Below are positions 1 to 7,453 of a stretch of 11,191 bases of DNA, in pieces (the first letter of the stretch is position 1; every line of letters starts with the position of its first letter). Under the pieces are notes generated by a model. It did no database searches, was not told the DNA's origin, and saw only the letters and a program-made list of their open reading frames with translations. Source of the DNA: an uncultured Bacteroidota bacterium (GTDB lineage Bacteria > Bacteroidota > Bacteroidia > Chitinophagales > Chitinophagaceae). The DNA lies in contig CAINOM010000743.1 in NCBI GenBank assembly GCA_903851455.1, forward strand, positions 1 to 11,191. Direction: 5' to 3'. The position numbers were made by a program, and so were the translations under genes.

Positions 1-1429
1 AATCCTGCTGCGGAGTAGTCAAGGTTGTGGTATCAAGAACAAATGGGCTGCAGTTGTAGCTGTTGGCAACATAGATGTTGTTGAACGGGTCGGTGCTTAA
101 ACCGCTTGTATTGAATACGGAACTAAAGCCACCAGGTGCACCACCCTGCAGCGCCGCCAGGTACAGCAAACTTCCGACGGGACTATAAGCAGCTAAAAAA
201 TTCGGGTTAACAGATCCTGCAGGATAGGTCAGCGTATCTGTGCCAAAAACAGAAACAGAATCGAAAGCCCCGGTCATCCATATGTTGCCCGATGTATCTA
301 CAGACAAACATTCTGGATAAGTCACCCGGTCGTTAGTGCCACCCGCACTTTTTGCCCAGATATTGTTTCCGGCCGTATCCAGTTTTACAAGGAACAGGTT
401 GCTGAAGTTACCAACAGTAGTTTTGTGATTGAAGAGCGTGTAAGGTGGAAAGAAAGCGGTATCCTGGTAATAGTTGCCCGCTATGTACACGCCACGGTTA
501 TTGTCGAGTGCGATGTTGCTGATGTAATCTCCGCCCTTGGTCTTTGCCCATATCACATCACCATTACCATTGTATTTGATGATGAACGAATATCCGCTAT
601 CGGGGTGCAGCCGATACCCGCCAACGGTGAAAGAATCCTGCTCGAAACTTCCTGTTATGTATACATTGCCATAGTGGTCACAGGCAGCCGCCGTAGCCGT
701 TGTAAAATATTTATCGCCTTCGCTTTTTGCCCACACTATATTACCGAGGCTGTCGTACTTAACCGTAAAAATATTAACCCCGCCAGGGTATGTGCTGTTA
801 TTCACCAGCAGTTCTGTGCCTGCAACAAGCGTATCAATATCGAAGGTCGAAGTAAAGAAGACATTGCCTGAGTCATCAGTAGCAATGGAGGCCGGTGTAA
901 AAACCTGGCAATTGCCGGTCATGTTTGCCCATTTCAGGTTGCCGGCGCCATCATATTTTACAATGTAGTTGAGGTTACCAGAGTGCCCTACTGTGGCCAG
1001 GTAAGGGTTGCCAAGTACTGTGGTGCCAAAGGTCGCGCTTACACCACCATAGTGGCCGCAAAAGAAAACATTGCCAAAGCGGTCGGTCACCGCGCTGTGC
1101 ACATCGCCATCACTTAACGTAACTCCTTTAAACCATAAAATGTGGCCGGTACTATCGTATTTCAGGAAACAAAGATCGTCCTCAGCGCTTCCTCCGCCCC
1201 AAATATATGGCCCGAACGCAACACTCAGCATATTGCCAGACACCGCTTCATACACATTGCCTGATTGATCGGTTGCTACATGAGCGCCAACATTGTATGG
1301 TTCGCTGCCATACATTACGCCCCACCCGGATACAATGGAATGTTTGGCCCACTCCCAGGTCTGTGCCTGTACATTAACAACCGGGAACAGCAAAATGAGG
1401 AGCAGGTTGAAGAGGAGATTTCTTTTCAA
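1..1429 (-). CDS. Secreted SBBP-type beta-propeller protein (C-terminus cut by window edge)
   Basis: The first 476 codons are present; the 3' end lies beyond position 1. Residues 1-23 form a signal peptide (MKRNLLFNLLLILLFPVVNV then QAQ). The rest is built from at least seven degenerate units of 58-69 residues. Each has a strand of the type GNVYxTGxF (at residues 57, 119, 188, 254, 312, 381 and 450), and most are joined to a KYDxxGNxxWAK strand (for example near 90, 158, 224, 285 and 349). This is the pattern of SBBP (seven-bladed beta-propeller) repeats, usually extracellular in Bacteroidota; binding partner and role are unknown. The only start that gives the signal peptide is TTG at 1429; the frame upstream reaches a TGA without an ATG, and the next in-frame ATG (residue 39) would remove the signal. 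A C-terminal type IX secretion domain is likely in the missing part, but that is inference. Confidence 0.85.
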   Translation of the reverse strand, partial: MKRNLLFNLLLILLFPVVNVQAQTWEWAKHSIVSGWGVMYGSEPYNVGAHVATDQSGNVYEAVSGNMLSVAFGPYIWGGGSAEDDLCFLKYDSTGHILWFKGVTLSDGDVHSAVTDRFGNVFFCGHYGGVSATFGTTVLGNPYLATVGHSGNLNYIVKYDGAGNLKWANMTGNCQVFTPASIATDDSGNVFFTSTFDIDTLVAGTELLVNNSTYPGGVNIFTVKYDSLGNIVWAKSEGDKYFTTATAAACDHYGNVYITGSFEQDSFTVGGYRLHPDSGYSFIIKYNGNGDVIWAKTKGGDYISNIALDNNRGVYIAGNYYQDTAFFPPYTLFNHKTTVGNFSNLFLVKLDTAGNNIWAKSAGGTNDRVTYPECLSVDTSGNIWMTGAFDSVSVFGTDTLTYPAGSVNPNFLAAYSPVGSLLYLAALQGGAPGGFSSVFNTSGLSTDPFNNIYVANSYNCSPFVLDTTTLTTPQQD

Positions 1430-1542
1430 GAAAGTCGGTTTTAAAATTCGGGTGAGAAATATAGGCGTATTTTTCCGTGTGTATTGTTTGTAATATCAGC
1501 AAAAACAGTGCCATTTATTACAAAATTTAGAATAGCAGCAAC
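1430..1542. other. Upstream region of the beta-propeller gene
   Basis: This AT-rich stretch lies between the glyS terminator and the TTG start at 1429. Because the terminator separates the two genes, the propeller gene should have its own promoter here. On the minus strand a TAAATTTTG segment (around 1529-1521) resembles the Bacteroidota -7 box TAnnTTTG with one extra base, but I see no convincing -33 partner. Promoter position therefore remains unassigned. Confidence 0.3.
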
Positions 1543-1576
1543 AAAAAAGCCCAACCCCTTGTACTGAGGTTGGGCT
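1543..1576 (-). terminator. Rho-independent terminator of glyS
   Basis: Positions 1548-1556 and 1568-1576 form a perfect 9-bp stem (AGCCCAACC with GGTTGGGCT) around an 11-nt loop. Read on the minus strand, the stem is followed directly by six T residues (1548-1543). It lies 18 bp beyond the glyS stop codon. The plus-strand side lacks a T run, so it should act for glyS only. Confidence 0.9.
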
Positions 1577-1593
1577 ATGAAGATAAAAAAATT

Positions 1594-3024
1594 CTAAAAC
1601 ATCGCGATCTTCTCCATCACCAATGCCTTCACGTCTGCCAGGGCTATTCGCTCCTGCGTCATGCTGTCACGGTAACGTATGGTGACCATCTGGTCTTCCT
1701 TGGTCTGGTGGTCGATGGTTATGCAGAAAGGTGTACCAATGGCATCCTGCCTGCGGTAGCGCTTGCCTATGCTGTCCTTTTCTTCGTAGAAGCATTTGAA
1801 GTGCGGCTTGCACTGGTCTATCAGCTCGCGGGCTATCTCCGGCAATCCGTCTTTTTTAGTCAGTGGTAATACAGCCAGCTTTATCGGCGCCAGCATTGGC
1901 GGGAAGCTAAGCACTACACGGCTATCCTGCTTATCAGCTGTGCTCAGGTCTTCCTCTTTATACGCTTCGCTGAGGATCAGCATCACGGTACGGTCAAGGC
2001 CTATAGATGTTTCCACAACGTAGGGCACATAATGCTGGTTGATATCGGTATCGAAATAAGTAAGCTTCTTGCCGCTAAACTCCTGGTGGTTCTTCAGATC
2101 AAAGTCGGTACGGCTGTGTATGCCTTCTACTTCCTTAAAGCCCATCGGGAAATCATATTCTATATCACAGGCCATATCGGCATAGTGCGCCAGTTTCACG
2201 TGGTCATGAAAGCGATATTTATCAGGGCTTATGCCCAGGCTCATGTGCCACTTCATGCGTGCTTCCTTCCAGTATTCATACCATTCTTTCTGTGTGCCCG
2301 GCTTCACGAAGAACTGCATTTCCATTTGCTCAAATTCCCGCATGCGGAAGATGAAGCCACGAGCTACGATCTCATTGCGGAAAGCCTTTCCCGTCTGTGC
2401 GATACCAAACGGTATCTTCATACGGCCGGTCTTCTGCACATTCAGGAAGTTCACAAATATACCCTGGGCAGTCTCGGGGCGGAGGTAGATCACATTTGCC
2501 TCCTCGGCCACAGATCCTATCTCGGTGGAGAACATGAGGTTGAACTGGCGCACATCTGTCCAGTTGCAGGTGCCGCTTACACCGCAGGCCATCTTATTGT
2601 CTTCTATGAGCTTTTTCAGCCCCGCAAAGTCATTTGCAGCCAGCAGAATGTCCATATCATGAAGTATGGCATCTCCCTTTTCTTTATCAAGTGTCTCAGC
2701 AAACCCTTCTATCAGGTGATCTACACGGTAGCGTTTCTGGCTGTCCTTATTGTCGATCATCGGGTCGCTGAAATTGTCCACATGCCCGCTGGCCTTCCAT
2801 ACTGTAGGGTGCATAAAAATAGCGGCGTCAATGCCCACTATATTGTCATTCATTTGCGTCATACTGCGCCACCAGTACTCGCGGATATTCTTTTTGAGCT
2901 CTACTCCATATTGCCCGTAGTCATATACAGCGCTCAGGCCGTCGTATATTTCACTGGATTGAAAGATAAAACCGTACTCTTTACAATGTCCTATAATGTT
3001 TTGCAGCTTATTATCATTTGCCAT
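1594..3024 (-). CDS. glyS: Glycyl-tRNA synthetase, single-chain alpha2 class II type
   Basis: This cytoplasmic enzyme charges tRNA-Gly with glycine using ATP. The 476-residue protein has the expected order of parts. The N-terminal segment SAVYDYGQYGVELKKNI (31-47) comes first. The glycine-pocket segment LRPETAQGIFVNF follows at 181-193. Class II motif 2 with FRNE at 215-218 comes next, then motif 3 SIGLDR at 340-345. A C-terminal anticodon-binding domain occupies about 378-475. This is the eukaryote-like dimeric form, not the alpha2beta2 GlyQ/GlyS of proteobacteria. Length is normal for the family. I chose ATG at 3024 over an in-frame TTG at 3033, because that TTG overlaps a TATTTTTG motif and would add only three residues. 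A strong terminator follows the stop. The upstream neighbour is divergent, so glyS is probably monocistronic. Confidence 0.97.
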   Translation of the reverse strand: MANDNKLQNIIGHCKEYGFIFQSSEIYDGLSAVYDYGQYGVELKKNIREYWWRSMTQMNDNIVGIDAAIFMHPTVWKASGHVDNFSDPMIDNKDSQKRYRVDHLIEGFAETLDKEKGDAILHDMDILLAANDFAGLKKLIEDNKMACGVSGTCNWTDVRQFNLMFSTEIGSVAEEANVIYLRPETAQGIFVNFLNVQKTGRMKIPFGIAQTGKAFRNEIVARGFIFRMREFEQMEMQFFVKPGTQKEWYEYWKEARMKWHMSLGISPDKYRFHDHVKLAHYADMACDIEYDFPMGFKEVEGIHSRTDFDLKNHQEFSGKKLTYFDTDINQHYVPYVVETSIGLDRTVMLILSEAYKEEDLSTADKQDSRVVLSFPPMLAPIKLAVLPLTKKDGLPEIARELIDQCKPHFKCFYEEKDSIGKRYRRQDAIGTPFCITIDHQTKEDQMVTIRYRDSMTQERIALADVKALVMEKIAMF

Positions 3025-3030
3025 AGTGCG

Positions 3031-3038
3031 CAAAAATA
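3031..3038 (-). promoter_or_regulatory. Possible -7 box abutting the glyS start
   Basis: The minus strand reads TATTTTTG here, a match to the Bacteroidota -7 consensus TAnnTTTG. It ends only 6 bp before the chosen ATG, so transcription from it would start at or near the initiation codon and give a nearly leaderless mRNA. No TTTG-like -33 element is seen at the expected distance, so a chance match in AT-rich DNA is quite possible. Confidence 0.2.
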
Positions 3039-3305
3039 AGTTGATTAGTTGAAAGGTGTGTTATTTTACAGCAAACATGAATCCTGACGAAAAACAGTTA
3101 TTTCATGATGCCAAAACTCTATCTTTGAGCGAATCCTCGCTATGAACCAATCGTTAACCTAAGCTTATGCAGCCCCTTAACAAGTTGTTTACAAGTAATT
3201 CCCAAAGACTAGCTAGATTTGTATAAACCTCTTAATTAAGGCTCAACACATAGTGATTTTATATACAAAATATTAGGCATAAGCGTCTATAGACAGAAGA
3301 ACTCG
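3034..3305. other. Divergent intergenic region between glyS and the PAS-domain gene
   Basis: The region must hold promoters for both outward-facing genes. Apart from the two candidate -7 boxes listed separately, it contains a 10-bp perfect palindrome CTTAATTAAG at 3231-3240 in the predicted leader of the PAS gene. A 22-codon ATG frame at 3077-3145 has no supporting features. No RNA gene or hairpin terminator is evident. Confidence 0.5.
3214..3221 (+). promoter_or_regulatory. Candidate -7 box of the PAS-domain gene
   Basis: TAGATTTG is an exact match to the Bacteroidota -7 consensus TAnnTTTG. The expected transcription start would be around 3227, giving a leader of about 78 nt that includes the palindrome at 3231-3240. 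The -33 element is weak: the nearest TTG (3185-3187) is several bases too far upstream. Confidence 0.4.
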
Positions 3306-5078
3306 ATGAAAAAGGGAATATTGGTAATTGAAGCTAATGGAACTAAGTATACAGCATTAAATAAGCAGCTTTCCGAACTTCACTATTCAAAAGATAAGAT
3401 TTGCAGGTGCCTCTCCATTGAGGAGTCAGCCGCTCAGCAAAAAGATGCGTTTTCGATCATTTTTGTTGACCTGTCATCACCGCGTGCCAGTATAGCTCCA
3501 TCCCTGCGTGCGCTTCAAAAACATTTCCGGAATATCCCGATCATTGTATTATCTGATAACGACGACAAAGAAGATTGTATCACCGCTATCAGGGAGGGCG
3601 CACAGGACTTCCTGGTAAATGGCAGCTTTGACAACGTCGTACTGGAAAAAGCCATATTGCTCGCGGTAGAACGGAAAACGGTTACCGTTAAAACAGAATT
3701 CGCAGTACGGGAATACAAAAGACACTTTGAAAACGGCCCCATTCCCATGTGGATCGTTGATGTAGATACCCTGAAATTCCTGATCGTCAACAATGCAACT
3801 GTAGAGAAGTATGGTTACAGCAAGGAAGAATTCAGGCGGATGACCCTTTACGATATCCAGCCCATGCTGGAGGATGAACCGTCTATTAACAATAACAACT
3901 TAAAGAAGAAAGAGTTTTTTGATGCGGGCTACCACAGGCACGTAAAGAAAAACGGTGATGCATTCTATACACACATTTACTCTCACACCACCCAGTTTGG
4001 CAATATAGAAGCAAGGCTCAGCTTCGCGATAGATGTGAATAAGAAGGTACTTACTGAAAAACATAATGAAGAGCTCACCAGTCAGCTGCAGGCACAGAAA
4101 GAGCAACTGGACAGCCTGCTGTACTCGATGGGTTACGCTATTTGGTCGAGGAAGGCGGATACTTTTGAATTGTTTTACGCCTACCCGAATAATGCCTATT
4201 CCAAGCTGTTCGGTTTTACGGCCGATGAAATGATGGAGGACAAAACCCTGTTCTACAATGCCATACATCCCGATGACCTGGAGCTGGTTTATGAGTCGCT
4301 GAAAGATGCGAGCACCAAGGGCGTCTCTGAGATCATATTCCGCTACGTACATCCAAGTGGTGAGATAAAAACACTCAAATCGCAGATAAACCTGAAGATA
4401 GGGTCAGACGGCAGCCCCGACACCATAAACGGGGTGACCTTCGACATTTCTAAAGAAAAACAACTGACCGAGACCATACGCAATACCGAACAAAACCTGC
4501 TGGCGACGATCAACAATACTCGCGACCAGGTGTGGTCTGTGAATTCAAAGCTGGAGATCGTGTTCTGCAACAAAGCTTACCAGGAGTTTATCTATGAGCT
4601 TGCCGGTGTGGTTCCTCAGCCCGGTGACTATGTGCTGGGCGAGTGGGGATCTGAGTCATTCTTTAATACCCGTAAAAAGGATTATGAGCGCGCGCTTGCG
4701 GGCGAATCATTCACCATTTTCGTGGAGGAGTTTTATGATGGCGACCTTTTGCATAAAGAGATAAGTTCGAACCCGATCATTGACGACAGCGGAAAGATAG
4801 TGGGTGTTATTTGTATCGCCCGCGATATCTCTGAGCAGAAGAACCAGTTTGTGCAGATCCAGAAACAGAATGAAAAACTCCGCGAAATAGCCTGGATTCA
4901 ATCTCATAAAGTTCGTGGACCTGTGGCCAGCATACTTGGCCTCGCCGCACTGTTCAACTATGAGGCGCACCAGCACGAGAACAATATTGAAATACTGGAG
5001 CGCCTGACGATAGCCACCAACGACCTCGACAAGATAATTAAAGAGGTGGTGGATAAGACCAACAGTATAGACCAATAG
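3306..5078 (+). CDS. REC-PAS-PAS-PAS-DHp signalling protein without an ATPase domain
   Basis: This is a predicted cytoplasmic sensor of 590 residues with no transmembrane segment. Residues 1-122 resemble a response-regulator receiver: VIEANG replaces the usual acidic pair (only E9 is acidic), D55 sits at the phospho-acceptor position in IIFVDLSS, S83 is at the switch position, and the conserved lysine is replaced (DFLVNGS, N105). Three PAS modules follow at roughly 136-245, 265-385 (PAS_3-like, with HPDDLELVYESL at 321) and 395-512 (closing with VICIARDISEQK). A coiled-coil-like linker leads to an H-box, IQSHKVRGPVASILGL (531-546), with H534 as likely phospho-acceptor and a second DHp helix to the end. 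The protein stops there: there is no HATPase_c domain, and the next gene is convergent 17 bp away. The ATG at 3306 is preceded by AGAAG. The input signal and partner kinase are unknown. Confidence 0.85.
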   Translation: MKKGILVIEANGTKYTALNKQLSELHYSKDKICRCLSIEESAAQQKDAFSIIFVDLSSPRASIAPSLRALQKHFRNIPIIVLSDNDDKEDCITAIREGAQDFLVNGSFDNVVLEKAILLAVERKTVTVKTEFAVREYKRHFENGPIPMWIVDVDTLKFLIVNNATVEKYGYSKEEFRRMTLYDIQPMLEDEPSINNNNLKKKEFFDAGYHRHVKKNGDAFYTHIYSHTTQFGNIEARLSFAIDVNKKVLTEKHNEELTSQLQAQKEQLDSLLYSMGYAIWSRKADTFELFYAYPNNAYSKLFGFTADEMMEDKTLFYNAIHPDDLELVYESLKDASTKGVSEIIFRYVHPSGEIKTLKSQINLKIGSDGSPDTINGVTFDISKEKQLTETIRNTEQNLLATINNTRDQVWSVNSKLEIVFCNKAYQEFIYELAGVVPQPGDYVLGEWGSESFFNTRKKDYERALAGESFTIFVEEFYDGDLLHKEISSNPIIDDSGKIVGVICIARDISEQKNQFVQIQKQNEKLREIAWIQSHKVRGPVASILGLAALFNYEAHQHENNIEILERLTIATNDLDKIIKEVVDKTNSIDQ

Positions 5079-5095
5079 CCGTTACACTCCCGGTA

Positions 5096-5908
5096 TCAGA
5101 ACCGCTCTGCCATGCCCAGCCCGAAGAGGGCGTAGTCGTATATGGCAGGGTCCTGTGGGTTTAATTGTTTTAAATGCGCAGTCAGCTGCAGGGCATTTGC
5201 CCAGTTCGACTTAATGTTACCGAGCAGGCCCAGTCGTTCTGCTACGCGGGCTACATGCACATCCAGCGGGCATATCAGCTGGCCAGGTTTTATCTTCTTC
5301 CATATCCCGAAATCTACCCCTTTATTGTCGTTGCGCACCATCCACCGCAGGTACATATTGATACGCTTACAGGCCGAGCCGCGCGCCGGCGTGGATATAT
5401 GCTTCTTCGTTCTTTCGGGATGCTCTATAGAGAAGAAGTAATTATGAAAATGGATCAGCGCCTGCTCTACGGTATCTTCTTTGTAGTTCTTACCGGGCGC
5501 AAAAGCATCTTCCAGCGAGTCGTGCTGCTGGTAATGATATTGGAGAAAAGATATGAAGTACAGCAGGTCGGTAGCATTGAAGGTGCGGTGGGCAAAGTGT
5601 ACAAAGGGCTTTAGATCGGTATCCTTATGATTAAGTATAAAGTCGTGGGGCTTATCGCCCATCCACGACATAAGCTTGCGGGAATTGTTGATAATAGTGG
5701 TTCGATTGCCCCAGGCCAGTATCGCAGCGAAAAGGCCTGATATCTCTATATCCTGCTTTTTAGTAAAGAGATGGGGAATGCAAATCGGGTCCTTCTCTAT
5801 GAATGCAGGTTGGTTGTATAGTTTGACCTTAGCATTAAGAAATGCCGCCTCTGGCCCCTGTAGCGGCGTTAAGGATGAATATATTTTCGGATCTGGAACT
5901 CTGGTCAT
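5096..5908 (-). CDS. DUF2400 / TIGR02757 family protein, possible HhH-GPD glycosylase-like fold
   Basis: The 270-residue protein is recognisable as the conserved DUF2400 (TIGR02757) family common in Bacteroidota; no function has been assigned that I know of. It lacks a signal peptide and should be cytoplasmic. Several segments recall the endonuclease III/MutY/OGG1 superfamily. ISGLFAAILAWGNRTTIINN (56-75) matches the N-terminal helix pair. ACKRIN (179-184) carries a lysine, K181. CPLDVHVARVAERLGLLG (213-230) resembles the catalytic-Asp motif VDTHxxRVxxR, with D216. YDYALFGLGM (257-266) resembles the last helix of MutY-like enzymes. That relation is my inference from motif order. It lies 64 bp behind the outer-membrane barrel gene on the same strand with no terminator between, so co-transcription is likely. 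No FeS cysteine cluster follows the core. Confidence 0.88.
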   Translation of the reverse strand: MTRVPDPKIYSSLTPLQGPEAAFLNAKVKLYNQPAFIEKDPICIPHLFTKKQDIEISGLFAAILAWGNRTTIINNSRKLMSWMGDKPHDFILNHKDTDLKPFVHFAHRTFNATDLLYFISFLQYHYQQHDSLEDAFAPGKNYKEDTVEQALIHFHNYFFSIEHPERTKKHISTPARGSACKRINMYLRWMVRNDNKGVDFGIWKKIKPGQLICPLDVHVARVAERLGLLGNIKSNWANALQLTAHLKQLNPQDPAIYDYALFGLGMAERF

Positions 5909-5972
5909 CTTTAGGTCACTTAAAATATCTGTATGGCTTTAAGGGTGAGTAGCACTTCCGGCAATAATGGTG

Positions 5973-7256
5973 CTAAAACACCTCCCCAATATTCACAAAC
6001 AGCCCGCCCGAACCATTGAGGCCGAAGCCATAGTCGAGGGCGACGTTGGTGCGGGAGAATTTATCGAGCTTGAGGCGAACGCCGGCGCCCCATCCGGGCG
6101 CTACGGTCTCAAACTTCCCGGATGCCTGCTCTGTCACCGATTCGGCATTGGCGAAAACAACGCCGCCTAAAAGGCCATTGTTAGTGAGGCCAAAACGATA
6201 TTCGCCTTCTACGTATGCCATATTGTTGCCACGGAAGCGGCCCAGTATATAGCCCCTGCCGGTATTGCTGAATGGGTCGCCGCCGGTGTTGGGCATCATG
6301 AGATACGGAGCCTGCCCGGTAACAGTGAACCAATCATACGTCCAGAAGGCAAGCACATTCTCTGAGTTGTGCGGGAACGGTATATACTTACGCGCATCTA
6401 CCACCAGCGACCGCCAGCTGTAGTTGTTGCCCAGTGAGGTGACATTGGTACGATAAATGACATTGAAGAAGTTGCCTTTCTCGGGGTTGATTGGGTTGGT
6501 GCGGTTATCATACAGGAAGTTGAAGGTGATGCCAGATGCGAATTCGTTCTTGTTGACGATCTTACTGAGCTCGTAGCGCTCAAAGTCCGTGACCTTGCCA
6601 GGGGGAGGATTGATCTCATCGATGTTGTAGAAATAGTCCATATTGTAGCCTATACCTGCATACATGTTGTGCCGTATCATACGCAGCAGCGTAGAATGCA
6701 GCCGTATGGCCGAATAGGTGATCTCGTAGCCGTCGCTGACCTTGGTATAGCCACCCAGTCCGTAGGTATAGGAGGGGAACTTTACATAGCGCCAATCCGT
6801 GACGATATTGTATTTATTGTCGCCGGTCCAGATACTGGAGAGCAGGGGCAGAATGATCTGGTTACGAACGGTATAGGTGAAGCTGGTGACCATAGTGGAT
6901 GTATTGGCATCTACATTGGTGCGAAAGAGCGCATTTGCGGCAACAAGTCCCGCAAGGCCGGTAGCCAGCGAGTAGCCAGCCGCAGGCACCGCCGATATAC
7001 GAAGGCGCGTATTGATGACTTCTCCTGTATCTATGCGCTTGGATACTTTGCGGCCGGTGGTATAATGCCAGAGCTCGGCCGCCAGGTCTTTAAAATCGAG
7101 CTCATTTTTGTAATTGCGCGTGACACAGAAAGAATCGCTGCCACAGGAGTCGCGGGTACTGAGCAGGGGTACTACATGATTGTCGCTCTGCGCAACGGCC
7201 GCCGATACGGAGCACATGCACAGTAAAAATGCAGCAAACTGACTGGCGACGTTCAA
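5973..7256 (-). CDS. BamA/TamA-type (Omp85) outer-membrane beta-barrel without POTRA domains
   Basis: This predicted outer-membrane protein has 427 residues. A signal peptide covers 1-23 (ending SAAVAQ). A short linker (24 to about 85) is too small and too unlike POTRA to count as one. An approximately 340-residue C-terminal barrel with alternating aromatic strands follows. Landmarks are YDNRTNPINPEKGNFF (249-264), the usual Omp85 strand-and-turn signature, then GRGYILGRFRGNN (333-345), which fits the conserved RGF-containing loop 6. The C-terminal strand ends GLFVNIGEVF, with a terminal Phe as expected of a barrel assembly signal. Without POTRA domains it is unlikely to be the essential BamA, and its cargo or role is unknown. 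The start must be TTG at 7256: the frame upstream has no ATG, and the next ATG (residue 14) would cut the signal peptide in half. DUF2400 follows 64 bp downstream. Confidence 0.85.
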   Translation of the reverse strand: MNVASQFAAFLLCMCSVSAAVAQSDNHVVPLLSTRDSCGSDSFCVTRNYKNELDFKDLAAELWHYTTGRKVSKRIDTGEVINTRLRISAVPAAGYSLATGLAGLVAANALFRTNVDANTSTMVTSFTYTVRNQIILPLLSSIWTGDNKYNIVTDWRYVKFPSYTYGLGGYTKVSDGYEITYSAIRLHSTLLRMIRHNMYAGIGYNMDYFYNIDEINPPPGKVTDFERYELSKIVNKNEFASGITFNFLYDNRTNPINPEKGNFFNVIYRTNVTSLGNNYSWRSLVVDARKYIPFPHNSENVLAFWTYDWFTVTGQAPYLMMPNTGGDPFSNTGRGYILGRFRGNNMAYVEGEYRFGLTNNGLLGGVVFANAESVTEQASGKFETVAPGWGAGVRLKLDKFSRTNVALDYGFGLNGSGGLFVNIGEVF

Positions 7257-7394
7257 ATAAGGATGTTTTATGTTAATACTGCAATCATTGTGCCCCGGAA
7301 AATTAAGACAGTAATACTACACAAAGGTTAAATTCGAAACCTTAATACTATCCTAATTTCATATTACAATGATCCCCCGGCATATGTTCCCCAT
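7257..7394. promoter_or_regulatory. Upstream region of the barrel gene with repeated TAATACT and an inverted repeat
   Basis: The heptamer TAATACT occurs three times in the same orientation (7274-7280, 7312-7318, 7343-7349). AAGGTT at 7324-7329 and AACCTT at 7338-7343 form a 6-bp inverted repeat with an 8-nt spacer. On the minus strand AACCTTTG (7329-7322) is one base away from a TAnnTTTG -7 box. Together these mark the probable promoter/operator zone for the TTG-started barrel gene; the binding factor is unknown. Confidence 0.3.
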
Positions 7395-7431
7395 AAAAAA
7401 AGGATACTGAGTTTACGCTCAATATCCTTTT
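7395..7431 (-). terminator. Rho-independent terminator of the small secreted-protein gene
   Basis: AAAAGGATA (7398-7406) pairs with TATCCTTTT (7423-7431). After one mismatch, TGAG (7408-7411) pairs with CTCA (7418-7421), leaving a 6-nt loop. On the minus strand the hairpin runs into seven T residues. It lies 23 bp beyond the stop codon of the gene at 7454-7975 and insulates the barrel gene downstream. Confidence 0.88.
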
Positions 7432-7453
7432 CAAGTTTCTTTCATACCTGCTA

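Noticed and set aside
425..871. A 148-codon plus-strand frame
   Set aside because: It is antisense to the beta-propeller gene, whose repeat units run without interruption through this stretch.
3031..3033. TTG at 3033 as the glyS start
   Set aside because: It adds only Met-Arg-Thr before a normal ATG and overlaps a possible -7 box; family members do not need the extra residues.
2032..3039. A 335-codon open frame on the plus strand
   Set aside because: It lies wholly antisense to glyS, whose product is unmistakable. The translation has no recognisable domain, and such long antisense frames are common opposite conserved genes with biased codons.
3077..3145. A 22-codon ATG frame in the glyS/PAS intergenic region
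   Set aside because: It has no ribosome binding site, no promoter in front, no recognisable peptide feature and is too short to support.
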